A DNA stretch of 28,284 bases. Origin: DAOTYX01 sp034434635 (GTDB lineage: Bacteria; Chloroflexota; Anaerolineae; B4-G1; DUEL01). Position numbers and translations under genes: made by a program. Positions 6,540 through 14,704 of the stretch are shown here, piece by piece (positions within the stretch are counted from its first letter, which is position 1; each line of letters opens with the position of its first letter). The stretch covers positions 1 through 28,284 of the forward strand of contig DAOTYX010000009.1 in assembly GCA_034434635.1 (NCBI GenBank), given 5' to 3'. A model generated the notes under the pieces. That model saw only the letters and a program-made list of their open reading frames with translations, made no database searches and was not told where the DNA came from.

Positions 6540-7855
6540 GCAAGATGTGTATTGGTGTCCGTCGCGAGGACAAGAGCGAATGGGAGCGGCGGGTGCCTGT
6601 CACGCCACAGGATGCCCGCTGGCTGAAGGAGCAGCACGGCATTGACGTCTATGTCCAGCCTTCCCCGATCCGTGTCTTCAAAGAAGACGAGTTCATCCAG
6701 GCTGGCGCGGTGGTCCAGGAGGACCTCTCCATCTGCCCCATTGTCGTCGGGGTCAAAGAGATTCCGCCCGATCTCTTCCAGCCGGGCAAGACCTACATCT
6801 TCTTCGCTCACGTGATCAAGGGACAGCCCTACAACATGCCGATGCTACGGCGGCTGATGGAACTGGGCTGCAACCTGATCGAGTACGAGAAGGTGACGGA
6901 CGAGCGGGGCCGTCGGCTCATCTTCTTCGGCCACTACGCCGGCCTGGCCGGGATGATCGAGACGCTGTGGGCGTTGGGGCAGCGGCTGGACTGGGAGGGC
7001 ATCGCCAACCCGTTCTCCGCGCTGCGCAACACCTACACCTACCGCGACCTGGCCGAGGCGAAGGAGGCGGTGGCAGCGGTGGGCGAGCGGATTCGCAAAG
7101 AGGGTCTGCCGCCGGAGGTCTGTCCGCTGATCACCGCGGTCACCGGTTACGGCAACGTCGCGGGCGGGGTGATGGAGATCCTCAACCTGCTGCCGGTCCA
7201 GGACATCGCCCCGGCGGACATCCCCGCACTGGCCCAGAGCCGGGACTTCTCCCGCCACGTCATCTACCGCGCGGTGTTCAAGGAAGAGCATCTGGTGGAG
7301 CCGATCTCTCCCGATCACCGCTTCGAATTGCAGGATTACTATCAGCACCCCGAAAAATACCGCGGCGTCTTCGAGCGGTACGTGCCGTACCTGACGATGA
7401 TCGTCAACTGCGTCTACTGGGATAAGCGGTACCCGCGCGAGGTGACCAAGCAGTACCTGCGGGAACTCTACAGCGCCGGCCAGCCGCGCCTGCGGGTAGT
7501 GGGGGACATCTCCTGCGACATCGAGGGCTCCATTGAGTTCACCGTCCGCTCCACGGAGGTGGACAACCCCGTCTATGTCTACAACCCCTTCACTGGCGAG
7601 ACCACCGACGGCGTCGCCGGGGTGGGGCCGGTGGTGATGGCGGTGGACATCCTGCCCAGCGAACTGCCGCGCGACGCCTCGGTCTACTTCAGCGGCGTGT
7701 TGCGCGAGTTCCTGCCCATTATCGCCCGCGCCGATTTCTCCGTGCCCTTCGAGCAACTCGACCTCCCGCCGGAGATCAAGCGTGCGGTCATTGTCTACCA
7801 CGGCGAACTGACGCCGGATTACCGTTACATCGAACAGTACCTGAAAAACGTCTAG
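6536..7855 (+). CDS. Lysine-ketoglutarate reductase (saccharopine-forming), stand-alone LKR half
   Basis: A 439-residue protein colinear with the N-terminal half of eukaryotic alpha-aminoadipic semialdehyde synthase (AASS). It is predicted to condense lysine with 2-oxoglutarate using NADPH to give saccharopine. From memory of the animal enzyme, shared landmarks are VRREDKSEWERRVPVTP near residue 8, the YIFFAHVIKGQ segment near 85, LIEYEKVTDERGRRLIFFG near 113, AVTGYGNVAGGV (nucleotide binding) near 200, GDISCDIEGSIEF near 324 and a C-terminal LTPDYRYI. It starts within the regulator's stop codon and ends 12 nt before the saccharopine dehydrogenase ATG, the same order as the eukaryotic fusion. 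The pathway direction could be degradative or biosynthetic; the degradative reading is favoured by the Lrp and aminomutase neighbours. Confidence 0.88.
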   Translation: MSKMCIGVRREDKSEWERRVPVTPQDARWLKEQHGIDVYVQPSPIRVFKEDEFIQAGAVVQEDLSICPIVVGVKEIPPDLFQPGKTYIFFAHVIKGQPYNMPMLRRLMELGCNLIEYEKVTDERGRRLIFFGHYAGLAGMIETLWALGQRLDWEGIANPFSALRNTYTYRDLAEAKEAVAAVGERIRKEGLPPEVCPLITAVTGYGNVAGGVMEILNLLPVQDIAPADIPALAQSRDFSRHVIYRAVFKEEHLVEPISPDHRFELQDYYQHPEKYRGVFERYVPYLTMIVNCVYWDKRYPREVTKQYLRELYSAGQPRLRVVGDISCDIEGSIEFTVRSTEVDNPVYVYNPFTGETTDGVAGVGPVVMAVDILPSELPRDASVYFSGVLREFLPIIARADFSVPFEQLDLPPEIKRAVIVYHGELTPDYRYIEQYLKNV

Positions 7856-7867
7856 GAGAAGGATGTG

Positions 7868-9226
7868 ATGAAGAAGATACTCGTTCTCGGCGCCGGACTG
7901 GTCGTCAACGCTCACGTGCAGTACCTGCTCAGCCAGCCGGACTTTCACGTCACCGTGGCCAGCCGCACGGTCAGCAAGGCGGAGGAGATCATCAAGGGCC
8001 ACCCACGGGGCGTCGCCCGGCAGGTGGACTCGAACGACGAGGCAGCGGTGGAGGCGCTGGTGCGCGAGGCCGACCTGGCGGTCAGCCTGCTGCCCTACGT
8101 CTATCACCCGATGGTCGCCCGGCTGTGCGTCAAGCACCGCAAGCACATGGTCACCACCTCCTACGTCAAGGAGGCGATGGCCCAGTTGGACGATGACGCG
8201 AAGCGGGCTGGTGTCATCCTGCTCAACGAGATCGGCGTGGACCCCGGTATTGACCACATGTCGGCCATGCGTGTCATCCACCGCGTGCAGCGGAACGGTG
8301 GCAAGATCGTCGGCTTTTCTTCCTATTGCGGGGGGCTGCCCGCGCCGGAGGCCAATACCAACCCCTTCGGCTACAAGTTCTCCTGGAGCCCGCGCGGCGT
8401 CCTCCTGGCAGGCAAGAACCCCGCTCACTACCTGAAGGACGGCAAAGAGGTCTTCATCCCCGGCGAAGAACTGTTCGACCACTACTGGCCGGTGTACATT
8501 GACGTGGAAGGGAAGCGCACCGAATTCGAGGGCTACCCCAACCGGGACAGCATGCCCTACATCCAGACCTATGGCATCCAGACCACCCGCACGATGTTCC
8601 GCGGCACGCTGCGCAACGTGGGGTGGTGCCAGACCATGCGCAAGATCGCCCAGTTGGGCCTGCTGGACGAACAGGAGCGGGACGACATCGCCGGCCTGAC
8701 CTTCGCTCAGTTCACCGCCCGCCTCATCGGCAGCCGCGGCGACCTGCGGCGCGATCTGGCCGCCTATCTGGGCGTTGCGCCGGACTCGCGTGTCATGTCC
8801 AACCTGGAGTGGCTGGGCCTGCTGAGCGATGACCCGCTGCCGCTGCAGAAGGGCGCCCCGATTGACATCCTGACCGCGCGCATGCTGGAGAAGATGCAGT
8901 ACCAGCCGGGCGAGCGGGATATGCTCATCATGCAGCATCAGTTCCTGGCCGAGTACCCCGATCACAAGGAGAAAATCGTCTCGACGATGGTGGACTTCGG
9001 CATCCCTGGCGGCGACACCTCGATGAACCGCACCGTGGGCCTGCCGGCGGCCATCGGCGTGCGGATGATCCTGGAGGGCAAGATCAACCTGACCGGTGTG
9101 CAGATCCCCGTCGTGCCCGAGATCTACGAGCCGGTGCTGGATGAACTGGAGCAGATGGACATCCGGCTGGTGGAGCAGTGGCAGCGGGTGGATGGTGAGG
9201 AGTGGAAGTTGGAGGTCGGGGGTTAG
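7868..9226 (+). CDS. Saccharopine dehydrogenase (L-glutamate-forming type), stand-alone SDH half
   Basis: A 452-residue NAD(P)-dependent dehydrogenase matching the C-terminal half of AASS and yeast Lys9. It is predicted to oxidise saccharopine to aminoadipate semialdehyde plus glutamate. The Rossmann motif LGAGLV lies near the N terminus, followed by SLLPYVYHPMVA near 76-87 and EIGVDPGIDHM near 120. The family block CGGLPAPEANTNPFGYKFSW is near 155, with EGYPNRDSMPYIQ and TVGLPAAIGVRMILEGKI further on. AGGAGAAGGA precedes it; ATG 7868 is preferred, though a GTG at 7865 is also in frame. The last residues (KLEVGG) and the stop codon are encoded by the 7-nt repeat array at 9209-9257, so the natural C terminus may have been replaced or extended by the repeat. 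Confidence 0.92.
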   Translation: MKKILVLGAGLVVNAHVQYLLSQPDFHVTVASRTVSKAEEIIKGHPRGVARQVDSNDEAAVEALVREADLAVSLLPYVYHPMVARLCVKHRKHMVTTSYVKEAMAQLDDDAKRAGVILLNEIGVDPGIDHMSAMRVIHRVQRNGGKIVGFSSYCGGLPAPEANTNPFGYKFSWSPRGVLLAGKNPAHYLKDGKEVFIPGEELFDHYWPVYIDVEGKRTEFEGYPNRDSMPYIQTYGIQTTRTMFRGTLRNVGWCQTMRKIAQLGLLDEQERDDIAGLTFAQFTARLIGSRGDLRRDLAAYLGVAPDSRVMSNLEWLGLLSDDPLPLQKGAPIDILTARMLEKMQYQPGERDMLIMQHQFLAEYPDHKEKIVSTMVDFGIPGGDTSMNRTVGLPAAIGVRMILEGKINLTGVQIPVVPEIYEPVLDELEQMDIRLVEQWQRVDGEEWKLEVGG

Positions 9227-9257
9227 AGGTTGGAGGTTGGAAGTTGGAAGTTGGACC
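9209..9257. repeat. Heptad array spanning the end of the saccharopine dehydrogenase gene
   Basis: Seven in-phase 7-nt units: TTGGAGG, TCGGGGG, TTAGAGG, TTGGAGG, TTGGAAG, TTGGAAG, TTGGACC. The third unit contains the TAG stop of the upstream gene, so the array begins inside coding sequence. It ends 30 nt before the aminomutase start, leaving AGGAGG free upstream of that ATG. Confidence 0.85.
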
Positions 9258-9287
9258 AGCAGGTAATGCCCTTGTGAGGAGGAAACG

Positions 9288-10571
9288 ATGAGCGGCAATA
9301 CACCACCTGCCCCGTGGAACGATGTCTCCTGGGAAGAGTGGAACGACTGGCACTGGCAGATTCGTAACCGCATCACCACCGTCGAGGAACTGGCGCGGGT
9401 GATCCACCTGACCGATCAGGAACGCCAGGTGATCGAACATTCGCTCAACACCCTGCGTATGGCCATCACCCCCTACTACGCCAGCCTGATGGACCCCGAT
9501 GACCCCACCTGCCCCATCCGCATGCGCGCCGTGCCCACGATCCTGGAGACGCACATCAGCCCCGAGGACCAGGTAGACCCGTTGCACGAAGATACCGACT
9601 CCCCGGTGCCCGGGCTGACCCATCGCTATCCCGACCGGGTGTTGTTCCTGGTCACGGACCAGTGCTCGATGTACTGCCGGCACTGCACCCGTCGTCGCAT
9701 CGCTGGCGAGACGGATATGCCGCGTTCCGATAAGGAGATCGAGGCAGCCATCGCCTACATCCGCGAGACCCGCTCGGTGCGCGACGTGCTGCTGAGCGGC
9801 GGCGACCCCTTCACCCTCTCCACCGAGCGCCTGGAGTCCATCATCGCCCGGCTGGCCGAGATTCCCCACGTGGAGATCATCCGCTACGGGACCGCCGTGC
9901 CGGTGGTCATGCCCCAGCGCATCACCGAAGAACTGGTGACGATGCTGAAGAAGTACCAGCCGGTGTGGATCAACACCCACTTCAACCACCCCAAGGAGAT
10001 CACGCCGGAGTCGAAGCGCGCCCTGGCGATGCTGGCCGACAGCGGCTTCGTGTTGGGCAACCAGTCGGTGCTGCTCAAGGGGGTGAACGATTGCCCCTAC
10101 ATCATGAAAGAGTTGGTACAGCGCCTGGTGCAGAACCGCGTGCGGCCCTACTACCTGTACCAGTGTGACCTCTCGCGGGGGATCGCTCACTTCCGCACTT
10201 CGGTGGGCAAGGGGATCGAGATCATCGAGCATCTGCGCGGCCACACCTCCGGGTTCGCCGTGCCCCAGTTCATCGTGGACGCGCCCGGTGGCGGCGGCAA
10301 GACGCCGGTAGGCCCCAACTACGTCCTCAGTTACAGCGACCGCACGGTGATCCTGCGCAACTATGAGGGCGTGATCGCCAAGTACGTCGAGCCGGAGGAC
10401 AACCGTTCGGCGGGTTGCCCCAGCGATTGCCATATCTGCGAGCAGCGTCGGCAGCGCGGCCTCGACCAGCCGAAGGTCGGGCTGGAGCGGCTCTTCGGCG
10501 GCGAAGCGGAGGGCCTGGAGCCGGCTGACCTGGCGCGGCGGCAGCGGGGCACGAAGAAGTCAGCACCTTAA
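9288..10571 (+). CDS. kamA: L-lysine 2,3-aminomutase (radical SAM, PLP-dependent)
   Basis: A 427-residue enzyme that converts L-lysine to L-beta-lysine. The radical-SAM cluster motif is C126-x3-C130-x2-C133 (CSMYCRHC). GGD at 171-173 is a SAM-binding element. The PLP lysine is K338 in GGGGKTP. The two acidic residues that bind the substrate amine in the clostridial enzyme are present as D294 (YQCDLS) and D331 (VDAPGG), which argues for lysine rather than glutamate as substrate. Zinc-ligand cysteines C269, C377, C381 and C384 are also visible. The N-terminal WNDWHWQIRNRI and LHEDTDSPVPGLTHRYPDRV blocks match the Clostridium enzyme closely. AGGAGG precedes ATG 9288. No beta-lysine acetyltransferase or later fermentation gene is visible, so the fate of beta-lysine (osmolyte or catabolism) is open. 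Confidence 0.93.
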   Translation: MSGNTPPAPWNDVSWEEWNDWHWQIRNRITTVEELARVIHLTDQERQVIEHSLNTLRMAITPYYASLMDPDDPTCPIRMRAVPTILETHISPEDQVDPLHEDTDSPVPGLTHRYPDRVLFLVTDQCSMYCRHCTRRRIAGETDMPRSDKEIEAAIAYIRETRSVRDVLLSGGDPFTLSTERLESIIARLAEIPHVEIIRYGTAVPVVMPQRITEELVTMLKKYQPVWINTHFNHPKEITPESKRALAMLADSGFVLGNQSVLLKGVNDCPYIMKELVQRLVQNRVRPYYLYQCDLSRGIAHFRTSVGKGIEIIEHLRGHTSGFAVPQFIVDAPGGGGKTPVGPNYVLSYSDRTVILRNYEGVIAKYVEPEDNRSAGCPSDCHICEQRRQRGLDQPKVGLERLFGGEAEGLEPADLARRQRGTKKSAP

Positions 10572-10590
10572 GCGGATTGAGCGGATTGCA

Positions 10591-10636
10591 CCGAGGCGAG
10601 CCGCCCTGAGCGGAGTCACAGGGCGGCTCGCCTCGG
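10591..10636. terminator. Perfect 18-bp inverted repeat after kamA, probable terminator
   Basis: CCGAGGCGAGCCGCCCTG (10591-10608) and its exact reverse complement (10619-10636) flank a 10-nt loop. The structure lies 19 nt after the aminomutase stop and 25 nt before the rpoB promoter, where a terminator is expected. No T tract follows, so strict intrinsic termination is uncertain; it could also be a mobile palindromic repeat. A tandem AGCGGATTG duplication sits just upstream at 10571-10588. Confidence 0.65.
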
Positions 10637-10661
10637 CTTGTGTGAGACCTTCCCGCCCACT

Positions 10662-10690
10662 TTGACGAAATCGCCTCCTCATGTTATAAT
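10662..10690 (+). promoter_or_regulatory. Sigma70-type promoter for rpoB
   Basis: TTGACG (10662-10667), a 17-nt spacer and a perfect TATAAT (10685-10690). The predicted start near 10697 gives a leader of about 54 nt before the rpoB ATG at 10751. In many bacteria rpoB depends on the upstream rplJL promoter; here it has a strong one of its own. Confidence 0.85.
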
Positions 10691-10750
10691 GTATCGTCTC
10701 ACAGGCTTCCGATGCCTGTCATTACGTGTTGCCTTTCAGAGGGGAGGGGC

Positions 10751-13700
10751 ATGGCTTCTTCGCTTTTGTTGCCAAGTAAGTCCTACGGCCGGATTGCTGC
10801 GTCGGTCCCGTTGCCGGCGCTGATCGAGGTCCAGCTGGACTCTTTCCGCTGGGTCAAAGAAGAGGGGTTGCGTGAACTCTTCGCCGAGATCTCTCCCATC
10901 GAGAGTTACAACGGCACCCTGCGCCTCCACTTCCCCAGTTCGAAGCCCGAATCCGCCCAGTTCAACCTGGGGTATCGCTTCGGCCCCCCTCCTTACTCTC
11001 AGGAAGAGTGCCTCGAGCGGGACGTGACCTACGCCGCCCCGCTGTACGTGGATGTCGCCCTGGAGAACCGCGAGACGGGCGAGATCATGAAGACCGACAT
11101 CTTCCTGGGCGACTTCCCGCTGATGACGGAGAATGGCACCTTCATCATCAACGGCACCGAGCGGGTGGTGGTCAGCCAGCTGATCCGCTCCCCCGGCGTC
11201 TACTTCGACGTCGAGGAGGATCGCGCCACGGGCCGGCGGCTGTGTATGGCCAAACTGATCCCCGACCGCGGCGTGTGGATGGAGTTCGAGAGCCGCAAGA
11301 CCGGCTACATCATCCTGAAGTTCAACCGCAAGCGCATCGTGCCGGTCACCATCTTCCTCCGGGCGCTGGCCGCCGTCGAGGACGGCACCTCCAGTGACCT
11401 GCTCAAGGACGGCTCGACCGAGGAGATCCTCGGCCTCTTCGCCGACGTGGATACCCTGCCTGACCTGCAATGGATCGCCACTACGCTGCGCCAGGAGCCG
11501 GCCTGGGAGCAGCGCGACGGCCGTTCCATCGCCCAGGAGGCGCTACTGGAGTTCTACCGCCGCATGCGCCCCGGCGACCCGTCCACGCTGGAAAACGCCC
11601 ACGAGTTCCTGGTCTCCCAACTGTTCGACGAGCACCGCTACGACCTCCAGGGGGTGGGGCGGTACAAACTGAACCAGCGGCTGCGCCTCGATTTCTCGCA
11701 GAACCAGCGCACCATCACCAAGCAGGACATCGTCGCCCTGATCCGCCAGATGATCCGCATCAACAACGGCGTGGACGACGCGGACGACATTGACCACCTG
11801 GGCAATCGGCGGGTCAAGACGGTCGGGGAACTGATACAGAACAAGATGCGCGTCGGCCTGCGACGCATGGAGCGGGTGGTCAAAGAACGCATGTCCATCC
11901 GCAGCGAGGACGAGCCGTTCACTCCCGTCAACCTGATCAATATCCGCCCGGTGGTCGCGGCCCTGCGCGAGTTCTTCGGCTCCAGCCAGTTGTCCCAATT
12001 CATGGAGCAGACCAACCCGCTGGCCGAACTGACCCACAAGCGTACCCTCTCCGCCCTCGGCCCGGGTGGGCTGCGCCGCGAGCGGGCCGGCTTTGAGGTG
12101 CGCGACGTCCACCACTCCCACTATGGCCGCATCTGCCCCATCGAGACCCCGGAAGGCCCCAACATCGGCCTCATCGGTCGCCTGGCGACTTACGCCCGTG
12201 TCAACCCCTTCGGTTTCGTCGAGACCCCCTACCACCGTGTCGTGCGCACGGTGCCGAACACGGTGGAGGCGCTGGTCGGCGAGACGGTGCGGGAAGCGGT
12301 GGTGGATCCGGAGACGGGGGAGCAGTTAGCTGCCCCTGGTACGGAGATCACCCCCGAACTGGCGCAGCGCATCGCCGCCTGTGACCTGCCCGACGGCGTG
12401 CCGGTTGTCCCCCATGTCGTGGACGAGGTGGTCTACCTGACCGCCGACGAGGAAGAGCATTACACCATCGCTCAGTCCACCGCCGAACTGGACGAGAAGG
12501 GACACTTCCTGCAGGAGCGCGTCTCCGTGCGTCGCGGCGAGGACTTCCTCTGGGTCACCCCTGAGCATGTGGACTACATTGATGTGGCCCCCTGCCAGAT
12601 CGTGGGCGTCTCGGCGGCGCTGATCCCCTTCCTGGAGCACGACGACGCCAACCGTGCGCTGATGGGTTCCAACATGCAGCGCCAGGCGGTGCCGTTGATC
12701 CAGCCGGAGGCCCCGCTGGTCATCACCGGCATCGAGCGCGCGGCAGCGGAGGACTCCGGACAGGTGGTGCTGGCGCGCGCCCCCGGCGAGGTGGTCAGCG
12801 TCACGGGGGATGCGGTGACCGTTCTGGAGGAGGACGGCCAACGGCGCACCTACCCCCTCTCCCGTTTCCGTCGTTCCAACCAGTCCACCTGCATTGACCA
12901 GTGGCCGGTCGTCTTCAAAGGCCAACGGGTCAAAGCGGGCGATGTGCTGGCCGACAGTTCGTCCACCCACGGCGGAGAACTGGCCCTGGGGCATAACGTC
13001 CTTTGTGCCTTCATCTCCTGGGAGGGCGGCAACTTCGAGGACGCCATCCTCATCAGCGAAAGCCTGATCCGTGAGGATAAGTTCACTTCGATCCACATCG
13101 AGAAGCACGAGGTCGAGGCGCGGGACACCAAACTTGGCCCGGAGGAGATCACCCGCGATATCCCCAACGTGGGCGAGGATGCGCTGAAGGACCTGGACGA
13201 GGAAGGCATCATCCGCGTCGGGGCGGAGGTCGGCCCCTCCGACATCCTGGTCGGCAAGATCACCCCCAAGGGGGAGAAGGAACTCACCCCCGAGGAGAAA
13301 CTTCTGCGCGCCATCTTCGGCGAGAAGGCCCGCGAGGTGCGCGACACCAGCCTGCGTATGCCCCACGGCGAGCGCGGCAAAGTGATGGACGTGAAGATCT
13401 TCGACCGGGACGAGTACCGCGACCTGCCCGCCGGGGTGGAGCGGATGGTGCGCACCAGCGTGGCGCAGATTCGCAAGATCACCGAGGGGGACAAGATGGC
13501 CGGCCGCCACGGCAATAAGGGGGTCATCTCCCGCGTCCTGCCGATCGAGGACATGCCCTTCCTGGCCGACGGCACGCCGGTGGAGATGATCCTCAACCCC
13601 CTGGGCGTCCCAGGACGCATGAACATCGGCCAGGTGATGGAGACGCACCTGGGGTGGGCGGCCAGCCGCCTGGGCTTCCGGGCCATTACCCCGGTCTTCG

Positions 13701-14677
13701 ATGGCGCCAGCGAGGACCAGATCGCTGCCGAACTGGCCCGCGCCTGGCTGATTGACCGCGCCTGGCACGAGATCTCCGAACGGGCCTGGGCCTGGCTCAA
13801 GGCACAGGATTATCCGCTCGACAGTCTGACCAACGACGACGAGGCGCGCCTGCTGTATATCCTCTCCTGGCTGGGCGATCGCCCGGTGGATTCGGAACGG
13901 CTGGTGGCCGACCCGATCTACGCCCGCCGCACCGTGCTGCGGGAATGGCTGAGGGAACGCGGCTACGACCCGGACGGTCTGCTCTCCTTCGAGGATGACC
14001 CCTCCTCTATGGCCGAGCGGCGAGTGAAGGAACGGGCTGCGCGCCTGGCCTGCCTGCGCATCTGGCTGGATGACCAGGGGCGGGACGTGAGCGGCCTGTC
14101 GGATGAGGAAGTGGACGCGCTGGCCGTGCGGGTGAGCCAGGAGATCAATCTCCCCCTGCCCACCTTCGGCAAGGTGATCCTCTACGACGGCAAGACTGGC
14201 CTGCCTTTTGACCAGCCGGTGACGGTGGGCATGATCTACATGATGAAACTGGCTCACCTGGTGGAGGACAAAGTCCACGCTCGTTCTACCGGTCCCTATA
14301 GCCTGGTCACCCAGCAGCCGCTGGGGGGCAAGGCGCAGTTCGGCGGTCAGCGCTTCGGCGAGATGGAGGTCTGGGCGCTGGAAGCCTACGGCGCTGCCCA
14401 CACGCTTCAGGAGATGCTCACCATCAAGTCGGACGACGTGCAGGGGCGCGTGCACACCTACGAGGCCATCGTCAAGGGAGAGTCCATCAGCGAGCCCGGC
14501 GTGCCGGCTTCCTTCCGCGTGTTGGTCAAGGAATTGCAGAGCCTGGGGCTGGCCGTCGAAGCGGTGACCGAAGATGGCGAGGTCATCCGTTTTGGCCGCG
14601 AGGAGACTCGCCCCCGTCCCCCCAGGCTGGCGATGGGGTTGTTGGACCTTGGGGTGAGCGGTGAGCCGTTTGACTAA
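10751..14677 (+). CDS. rpoB: DNA-directed RNA polymerase beta subunit
   Basis: The catalytic beta subunit of RNA polymerase, 1308 residues. ATG 10751 is chosen because AGGGGAGG lies just upstream and MASSLLLPSKSYGRI is a typical start; an in-frame ATG at 10712 falls in the leader. Recognisable blocks are the rifampicin-pocket region FFGSSQLSQFMEQ (408-420) through THKRTLSALGPGG, IETPEGPNIGLI, DDANRALMGSNMQRQAVP, EDAILISE, GDKMAGRHGNKGVIS and the C-terminal STGPYSLVTQQPLGGKAQFGGQRFGEMEVWALEAYGA region. Between PVFDGA (981-986) and GKVILYDG (from 1140) there is a 153-residue segment, much longer than in E. coli or Thermus. Neither rplJL upstream nor rpoC downstream is present. Position 432 is Thr where most bacteria have the Arg that contacts rifampicin. 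Confidence 0.97.
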   Translation: MASSLLLPSKSYGRIAASVPLPALIEVQLDSFRWVKEEGLRELFAEISPIESYNGTLRLHFPSSKPESAQFNLGYRFGPPPYSQEECLERDVTYAAPLYVDVALENRETGEIMKTDIFLGDFPLMTENGTFIINGTERVVVSQLIRSPGVYFDVEEDRATGRRLCMAKLIPDRGVWMEFESRKTGYIILKFNRKRIVPVTIFLRALAAVEDGTSSDLLKDGSTEEILGLFADVDTLPDLQWIATTLRQEPAWEQRDGRSIAQEALLEFYRRMRPGDPSTLENAHEFLVSQLFDEHRYDLQGVGRYKLNQRLRLDFSQNQRTITKQDIVALIRQMIRINNGVDDADDIDHLGNRRVKTVGELIQNKMRVGLRRMERVVKERMSIRSEDEPFTPVNLINIRPVVAALREFFGSSQLSQFMEQTNPLAELTHKRTLSALGPGGLRRERAGFEVRDVHHSHYGRICPIETPEGPNIGLIGRLATYARVNPFGFVETPYHRVVRTVPNTVEALVGETVREAVVDPETGEQLAAPGTEITPELAQRIAACDLPDGVPVVPHVVDEVVYLTADEEEHYTIAQSTAELDEKGHFLQERVSVRRGEDFLWVTPEHVDYIDVAPCQIVGVSAALIPFLEHDDANRALMGSNMQRQAVPLIQPEAPLVITGIERAAAEDSGQVVLARAPGEVVSVTGDAVTVLEEDGQRRTYPLSRFRRSNQSTCIDQWPVVFKGQRVKAGDVLADSSSTHGGELALGHNVLCAFISWEGGNFEDAILISESLIREDKFTSIHIEKHEVEARDTKLGPEEITRDIPNVGEDALKDLDEEGIIRVGAEVGPSDILVGKITPKGEKELTPEEKLLRAIFGEKAREVRDTSLRMPHGERGKVMDVKIFDRDEYRDLPAGVERMVRTSVAQIRKITEGDKMAGRHGNKGVISRVLPIEDMPFLADGTPVEMILNPLGVPGRMNIGQVMETHLGWAASRLGFRAITPVFDGASEDQIAAELARAWLIDRAWHEISERAWAWLKAQDYPLDSLTNDDEARLLYILSWLGDRPVDSERLVADPIYARRTVLREWLRERGYDPDGLLSFEDDPSSMAERRVKERAARLACLRIWLDDQGRDVSGLSDEEVDALAVRVSQEINLPLPTFGKVILYDGKTGLPFDQPVTVGMIYMMKLAHLVEDKVHARSTGPYSLVTQQPLGGKAQFGGQRFGEMEVWALEAYGAAHTLQEMLTIKSDDVQGRVHTYEAIVKGESISEPGVPASFRVLVKELQSLGLAVEAVTEDGEVIRFGREETRPRPPRLAMGLLDLGVSGEPFD

Positions 14678-14698
14678 AAACGGCTCCTGTGGTAGAAT
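14670..14698 (+). promoter_or_regulatory. Sigma70-type promoter overlapping the rpoB stop, for the rpsL operon
   Basis: TTGACT (14670-14675), a 17-nt spacer and TAGAAT (14693-14698). The -35 box overlaps the last codon and stop of rpoB (TAA at 14675-14677). The predicted start near 14705 gives a leader of about 117 nt before the rpsL GTG. This would let the str-S10-spc block be transcribed independently of rpoB. Confidence 0.78.
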
Positions 14699-14704
14699 GC
14701 CCGG

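Noticed and set aside
6845..9379. 844-residue minus-strand open frame opposite the lysine genes
   Set aside because: Antisense to two well-supported dehydrogenase genes with continuous family motifs; its composition (His, Val, Asp, Gln rich) is typical of a shadow frame.
12326..14455. 709-residue minus-strand open frame within rpoB
   Set aside because: Fully antisense to conserved rpoB blocks, with no recognisable domain and no Shine-Dalgarno.
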